A stretch of 64,000 bases of DNA from Verrucomicrobiaceae bacterium (GTDB lineage: Bacteria; Verrucomicrobiota; Verrucomicrobiia; Verrucomicrobiales; Verrucomicrobiaceae), in NCBI GenBank assembly GCA_019694165.1, contig JAIBCL010000009.1, positions 62,001 to 126,000 on the forward strand. Reading direction: 5' to 3'. Each line of letters opens with the position of its first letter. The first letter of the stretch is position 1. Both the position numbers and the translations under genes were made by a program. The notes under the pieces are model-generated. The model was not told the DNA's origin and made no database searches. It saw nothing but the letters and a program-made list of their open reading frames with translations. Below are positions 59,911-64,000 of the stretch, in pieces.

Positions 59911-60864
59911 TCACCGCGGCTGGGCGCCGTTCGCCCGCAGAATCTCGCGGGCTGCGCTGATGTCCCGCGCGATCTGGTCCTTGAGGGAATCGAGGCCGTT
60001 GAACTTCCGCTCTTCACGCAGATGCCGTACGAAGCCCACTTCGATCTCCCGCCCGTAGAGATCACCAGCGAAGTCGAACAGATGGGCTTCCAGCGCGAGG
60101 GAAGAACCGTGCGCTGCCACGGTGGGACGGTGACCGAGATTGGCGATCCCGTCGCGCCATGCGTCGTCGATGCGCACACGCACGGCGTAGACGCCTGGAG
60201 GCGGGAGTTGCTCGGCTTCGACGGCGACATTGGCCGTGGGCACGCCGATCTGCCGGCCCAGTTGTCTTCCGCGCACCACGTCGCCGAGAACGGAATAGGC
60301 CCGCCCCAGGAGCCGGGACGCTTTTTCAAAATCACCCCGGCCGACGGCCTCGCGGATGGCGGTGCTGCTCACGACCGCACCATCGATGCACACGGGCGGC
60401 ACGCCATACACGGCAAAGCCGAGCTTCTCACCGGCGTCCATCAGCAGATGAATATCCCCCGCGCCCCGCGCACCGAATCGCCAGGAGTAACCCACGGAAA
60501 TGAAGCCCAGCGGCCGGCAGGAAGCGGCGAGCGCACGGACAAAGTCCGCCGCCGGTGTCGCGGCAAACGCGGCGTCGAACGCGCACACCACCGTGTGAGT
60601 GACACCGAACCGTTCCAGGATGCGCATTTGATGGCGCGCCGAGCAGAGCAGGCGCGGTGCATTCTCCGGCCTGAGCACGCGCGCGGGATGCGGATCGAAG
60701 GTGAGCACAGCCGCGGTGCCGCCGTGCTGCGCAGCGTGATCCTTGGCAGCACCGATCACCGCTTGATGGCCGAAATGCACGCCGTCGAAGACACCGATGG
60801 CCAGCGCCACCGGACCGGGCAGCTCGGTGAGTTCGGCGATGGAGCGGAGGATGGTCACTGCCAC
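59911..60864 (-). CDS. ribF: Bifunctional riboflavin kinase/FAD synthetase
   Basis: A 317-residue enzyme making FMN then FAD. N-terminal adenylyltransferase domain with AIGVFDGVHFGHQAVI and VLTFDPHPARVL and SSTAIR; C-terminal flavokinase domain with VVRGRQLGRQIGVPTANV and LEAHLFDFAGDLYGREIEVGFV. Its first codons overlap the 3' end of rsmI by 10 bp, so the two are coupled. Confidence 0.96.
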   Translation of the reverse strand: MAVTILRSIAELTELPGPVALAIGVFDGVHFGHQAVIGAAKDHAAQHGGTAAVLTFDPHPARVLRPENAPRLLCSARHQMRILERFGVTHTVVCAFDAAFAATPAADFVRALAASCRPLGFISVGYSWRFGARGAGDIHLLMDAGEKLGFAVYGVPPVCIDGAVVSSTAIREAVGRGDFEKASRLLGRAYSVLGDVVRGRQLGRQIGVPTANVAVEAEQLPPPGVYAVRVRIDDAWRDGIANLGHRPTVAAHGSSLALEAHLFDFAGDLYGREIEVGFVRHLREERKFNGLDSLKDQIARDISAAREILRANGAQPR

Positions 60865-61667
60865 GGGTTACGTTCCAGTTTCTCGTCGCGTCCGTCCGTG
60901 TGCGGGCCGGATGCAGTCGTTGTGACGGCCTCACGCGCCCACTTGGGCAGCTCGCAAGGGGCGATGACGAGCGTGATCTCGCCCTTCGGCGGCCTCGCGT
61001 TGAAGTGCTCGTACACCGTACGCGCGGTCCCGCGCCGGAATTCCTCGAACTTTTTGGTCAGCTCACGCGCGACCACGACGAGGTGCTCCGGCGCGAGCAT
61101 GGCGAGAATTTCCAGCGTACTGACGATGCGGTGCGGGGATTCGAAGAACACCGAAGTACACTCACGCCGCAGCGCCGCGCCCAGCTCAGTGCTGCGCGCG
61201 CCCTTCTTGTGCGGAAGAAAGCCACCGAAGTAAAACGGCATGACCGGCAGTCCCGAGCCGACGAGCGCGGTCATCACAGCAGAAGGGCCTGGCAGCACTT
61301 CGACGTGCAGGCCGGCATTCACCACGGCGTGGACGAGCCGTTGGCCTGGATCGGACACCGTCGGCATGCCGGCATCGGAGACGAGCGCCACGGATTCCCC
61401 CGCGCGAATGCGTTGGATGATCTCAGGGATGCGGCGGGCTTCGTTGTGCTCGTTGAGGCTGACGAGCGGGCGGTGAATCTGGTGCTGCTGCAGGAGCCTC
61501 ACGGTGTGCCGTGTGTCTTCGCAGGCGATGAGACCGGCGCAGCGCAGCGCTTCGAGCGCACGGAGCGTCACATCGCCGAGATTGCCGATGGGAGTGGCGA
61601 CTATGCGCAGTCCGGGGCGATCTGCGCCGAAGACTGACTGGTCGGTCCCGCTGCTGACGGTGCTCAT
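60855..61667 (-). CDS. rsmI: 16S rRNA (cytidine-1402-2'-O)-methyltransferase
   Basis: A 270-residue SAM methyltransferase of the tetrapyrrole-methylase fold that modifies the decoding site. Signature: LRIVATPIGNLGDVTLRALEAL, ACEDTRHTVRLL, VALVSDAGMPTVSDPG and LPGPSAVMTALVGSGLP. Start complements 61665-61667. Coupled to ribF. Confidence 0.96.
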   Translation of the reverse strand: MSTVSSGTDQSVFGADRPGLRIVATPIGNLGDVTLRALEALRCAGLIACEDTRHTVRLLQQHQIHRPLVSLNEHNEARRIPEIIQRIRAGESVALVSDAGMPTVSDPGQRLVHAVVNAGLHVEVLPGPSAVMTALVGSGLPVMPFYFGGFLPHKKGARSTELGAALRRECTSVFFESPHRIVSTLEILAMLAPEHLVVVARELTKKFEEFRRGTARTVYEHFNARPPKGEITLVIAPCELPKWAREAVTTTASGPHTDGRDEKLERNPWQ

Positions 61668-61733
61668 GAAAACAAAAACGGGGCAAGCATCGCGCGCCTG
61701 CCCCGGTGGGATCAAGTTACCGTGTGTTCATCA

Positions 61734-62246
61734 TCACCAGCCCTCTGCGATCTCATTGACGATCTGCGAGGCGATGCGCTGGGAGGCCTCCTCCATCGCC
61801 TGGTGCTCGGAGAGCTGGAAGTTAGGGTCCAGCACGATGTAGGAGGCACCGTACACGCGCCCGCTGTGCAGGAGGGTGTTGGTGCCGGACTCCTTCACTT
61901 TGTAATCCACGTAGAGGCCGACGTAGAGTTCACTGGTCACCAGAACGTTGGTGCGCACGGACCGGTAAGGGGAGCGGTTGATGCGCTTGATGCGGCACTC
62001 AAGCACGGCGTCCGCCCTGTCCTTCGAGGCGACCTGATAGGCGCCATCCAACTGCAATTGCTTGATCACCGCATTGGTCACCAGCGCGGAGAGACGCGGC
62101 TCCAGCGTGTCGTTTTGCGCGGCGGGCACGGCGAGCTTGCCCACCTTCTCCATGTGCGCCGGCTTCGAATTGCCGATGTGGTAACCCGCGCAGTTGGAGA
62201 GGAAAAGAGCGGCGGTGGAGAGAACGAGGGCGTGGAGGAGCTTCAT
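61734..62246 (-). CDS. lptE: LptE-like outer-membrane lipoprotein
   Basis: A 170-residue protein. Lipoprotein signal ends LSNCAGYHIG with Cys19 as the lipidated residue. KLAVPAAQNDTLEPRLSALVTNAVIKQLQLDG and a later ADAVLECRIKRINR strand match LptE/RlpB-like proteins that plug the LptD barrel for lipopolysaccharide export. LptD is not in the window. It lies between a BamD-like gene and rsmI, with 46- and 66-bp gaps. Confidence 0.82.
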   Translation of the reverse strand: MKLLHALVLSTAALFLSNCAGYHIGNSKPAHMEKVGKLAVPAAQNDTLEPRLSALVTNAVIKQLQLDGAYQVASKDRADAVLECRIKRINRSPYRSVRTNVLVTSELYVGLYVDYKVKESGTNTLLHSGRVYGASYIVLDPNFQLSEHQAMEEASQRIASQIVNEIAEGW

Positions 62247-62292
62247 GGAGGAGAGTGATCGGGCGGATAATACCTGCGCGGCAGAATGCGCA

Positions 62293-63627
62293 TCAGGGCT
62301 TCTTCTCGGCCGGCGGCGGCGGTGCGGGTGGCGGTGGCACGGCGGGAGCGCCTTCACCCGAACCAGGCGGCGGCGGCACAGGCAGGAGCAGCGGCTTGTT
62401 CGAGTCCGTGCCGGCCGGCGGCAGCAGGGAGCCGGGCGCGGGCGTGGTGTCCGCTCCCTGACGCACTGGCAGCTTCGGCTCCTGCAGCGGTATGGGCTGG
62501 AAACCGTCGTCGGCACGCATCTTTGGCTTTTCGCTGAGCTTGGCGAGTTCCGGCGAGGGCGGCCCCACATAATCTTCGCGCGAGCGCAGGTCCACGGCGG
62601 CAGGCACGGTGAAATCACTGCCGCCTTTGTTTTTAGAGGCGGTCATCGCCGCCGGATCAATACGGGCCAGCTCGGAGAGACGCGTACGGGCCTCGGTAGA
62701 GGCCTCGGAGGTACCAAACTTCAGCGCTTCATTGTAATAGATGGCGGCAGCCTTGGTCTTGCCCTGCTTCTCGTAGAATTTTGCAATTTTGAGCGACTCC
62801 GCGGCTTGCGCCGTGTCCACCTGCTGCAGCATGGCCTGCGCTTCGGGAGCGCGCTCACCGGTCGGATTCGTGGCGACGTAGGTCGTGAGTGCGTCACGCG
62901 TCGAGGTGAGATTCCCGCTGTCCTGGCTCTTCTGGGCCGCGACATTGCTGATGGAGCCGATGCGGAACTGTGCCTCAGCGGCCTGCGGAGTGTTCGGGTA
63001 ATTGTCCACCACGCCCTGGTAAGCGGCGATCGCCAGCGGCTTCTCGCCCTTTTCCTGCTGGATCTCCGCGATGCTGAACTGCGCCAGCGGTGCGAGCTTC
63101 CCGAAGGGTGCGTTTTTGATGACCTTTTGGTACATGTCGATCACATCCTTGGCACCGAGCTTCATGGGGATGACCATGAAATTCTTCTGCTTCTTTCCAC
63201 CGCGGGCCTCCTCGGCGATCTCATACTGCTGACGGATGGCGTCCGAGAAGCGCGCGCTCTGCCGGTAACGGTCGATAAACGACTGAAACGCGTCGAAGGC
63301 ATCCTGGAGCTGCCCGGTGCGACGCACGCCGGCGGCCTTGGAGAAGGCGGCCTCCGCTGCGCTGTCGGTGAAGGGATACTGCTTCACGATGGTGCTGTAG
63401 ATGCCCACCGCCTTGCTGTTGTCGCCCGCGGCTTCCGCAGCCTTGGCCTCGCGCAACATGGCCGAGGCCGTGCCCTCCTGGACTTGCTTCTCGGATGCCG
63501 ACGGAGCTTTCTTCTCCCCTTTCTTGAAAAAGTCGAGGAAACCAAAAGCAGGAGTCTGTGTCACCAGGAGACCCGCCGCGGACATGGCGGCGAGAGCGGG
63601 CAGACGGCGGAATGCTGGGGCGATCAT
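62293..63627 (-). CDS. BamD/YfiO-like TPR protein with proline-rich tail
   Basis: A 444-residue exported protein (signal about residues 1-29, ending AFG, without a lipobox). TPR-type helix pairs run from about 50 to 300, with repeats such as DNSKAVGIYSTIVKQYPFTDSAAEAAF, QLQDAFDAFQSFIDRYRQSARFSDAI and KPLAIAAYQGVVDNYPNTPQAAEAQF, close to the BamD/YbgF tandem pattern. The C-terminal 120 residues are Pro/Gly-rich. It precedes lptE, consistent with outer-membrane biogenesis, but its length and lack of a lipobox separate it from classical BamD. Confidence 0.8.
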   Translation of the reverse strand: MIAPAFRRLPALAAMSAAGLLVTQTPAFGFLDFFKKGEKKAPSASEKQVQEGTASAMLREAKAAEAAGDNSKAVGIYSTIVKQYPFTDSAAEAAFSKAAGVRRTGQLQDAFDAFQSFIDRYRQSARFSDAIRQQYEIAEEARGGKKQKNFMVIPMKLGAKDVIDMYQKVIKNAPFGKLAPLAQFSIAEIQQEKGEKPLAIAAYQGVVDNYPNTPQAAEAQFRIGSISNVAAQKSQDSGNLTSTRDALTTYVATNPTGERAPEAQAMLQQVDTAQAAESLKIAKFYEKQGKTKAAAIYYNEALKFGTSEASTEARTRLSELARIDPAAMTASKNKGGSDFTVPAAVDLRSREDYVGPPSPELAKLSEKPKMRADDGFQPIPLQEPKLPVRQGADTTPAPGSLLPPAGTDSNKPLLLPVPPPPGSGEGAPAVPPPPAPPPPAEKKP

Positions 63628-63788
63628 CCGGCGATAGTAAGAGCAGGTTCAGAATGCGTCAAGCTTGGGGGATGATGGGATGGGCGGGTGGTGCATTGCA
63701 GATGGCGGGTCGTGAATGACGGTGGATCGAGGTTGTGAAAGGGGCGAACCACAATCCAGCGCCACTCTCATCCACTACCATCGCCACC

Positions 63789-64000
63789 TCACAGGGCCCC
63801 GACCACTGCATCTCCCATCTCCCTCGTGCCCACCTTCCGCGTGCCCGCGGCACCGGTGAAGATGTCCCCCGTGCGCAGTCCAGACTCGATGACGGTTCTC
63901 ACCGCCGCCTCGATGGCCGCGGCTTCTTTCTCCATGCCGAGCGCGAAGCGCAACAGCAGTGCGGCGGAGAGTATCTGCGCGATGGGATTGGCGATGCCCT
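63789..64000 (-). CDS. leuB: 3-isopropylmalate dehydrogenase, C-terminal part (cut by window edge)
   Basis: The last 70 codons are present; the stop complements 63789-63791 and the gene continues past 64000. It reads [20 protein letters not shown], then [20 protein letters not shown] and [13 protein letters not shown], the standard C-terminal end of LeuB (and of the isocitrate dehydrogenase family), including the GT-x-E-MGD motif. Step three of leucine synthesis: oxidation and decarboxylation of 3-isopropylmalate. The BamD-like gene begins 161 bp downstream of its stop. Confidence 0.9.
   Translation of the reverse strand, partial: GIANPIAQILSAALLLRFALGMEKEAAAIEAAVRTVIESGLRTGDIFTGAAGTRKVGTREMGDAVVGAL

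Overview
The window is high-GC DNA that reads as chromosome from the Verrucomicrobiota, probably of the Verrucomicrobiales (Prosthecobacter/Verrucomicrobium) type. The evidence is a compact ftsQ-ftsA-ftsZ block with a divergent FtsZ, a PEP-CTERM protein, many signal-peptide-bearing proteins of unknown role, a PL10 pectate lyase, BNR and PQQ propellers, and heptanucleotide and hairpin repeats between genes. The taxonomic call is inference. I saw no tRNA, rRNA, CRISPR array, intact insertion sequence or phage module.

Layout. 1-8.1 kb: the 5' part of an iron-type ABC permease with its binding protein, thiD, an NlpC/P60 lipoprotein, queE, then a translationally coupled three-gene hydroxyproline catabolic operon (hypD-hypRE-hypO, minus strand). 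8.3-16.7 kb: a small lipoprotein, a CHASE2-adenylate cyclase, and divergent from it an outer-membrane barrel plus two tandem FecR-domain secreted paralogs. 16.9-21.9 kb: ftsQ-ftsA-ftsZ and a small barrel protein closed by a clear terminator. 21.9-32.2 kb: SGNH-like protein, TIM-barrel-like protein, PL10 pectate lyase, AI-2E family permease, zinc alcohol dehydrogenase, lspA, L,D-transpeptidase, GT4 glycosyltransferase and an alpha-alpha-barrel (terpene-cyclase fold) protein. 32.6-37.2 kb: a 1521-residue membrane-anchored coiled-coil giant. 37-49 kb: a mixed region with a PQQ propeller protein, PEP-CTERM protein, protein-kinase remnant, pyruvate carboxylase, BNR propeller, a frameshifted secreted protein, an esterase and a collapsed two-gene module. 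49-59.9 kb: FAH-family hydrolase, acyltransferase, oxidoreductase, two PilT-like ATPases, a YqjD/YqjE/YqjK-like trio, a glutamate-racemase homolog with a signal peptide, a polyprenyl synthase and radC. 59.9-64 kb (minus strand): leuB (cut by the window edge), a BamD-like TPR protein, lptE-like lipoprotein, rsmI and ribF.

Most distinctive points. (1) The hydroxyproline epimerase carries an in-frame insertion of about 89 codons made of a REP doublet (GTAG-hairpin ... hairpin-CTAC) plus eight 18-bp tandem repeats, between its two catalytic-cysteine halves. (2) The CHASE2 cyclase, outer-membrane barrel and twin FecR proteins look like one envelope-to-cAMP signalling module. (3) FtsZ lacks two of the three usual T7-loop residues. 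(4) Repeats touch gene starts: a 7-bp repeat inside a signal-peptide coding region could cause frameshifts, and a CCCCTCACCCC element appears to provide the ribosome binding site of a PQQ protein. (5) Several small decayed genes (kinase remnant, frameshifted secreted protein, collapsed gene pair) mark 40-49 kb as accessory sequence.
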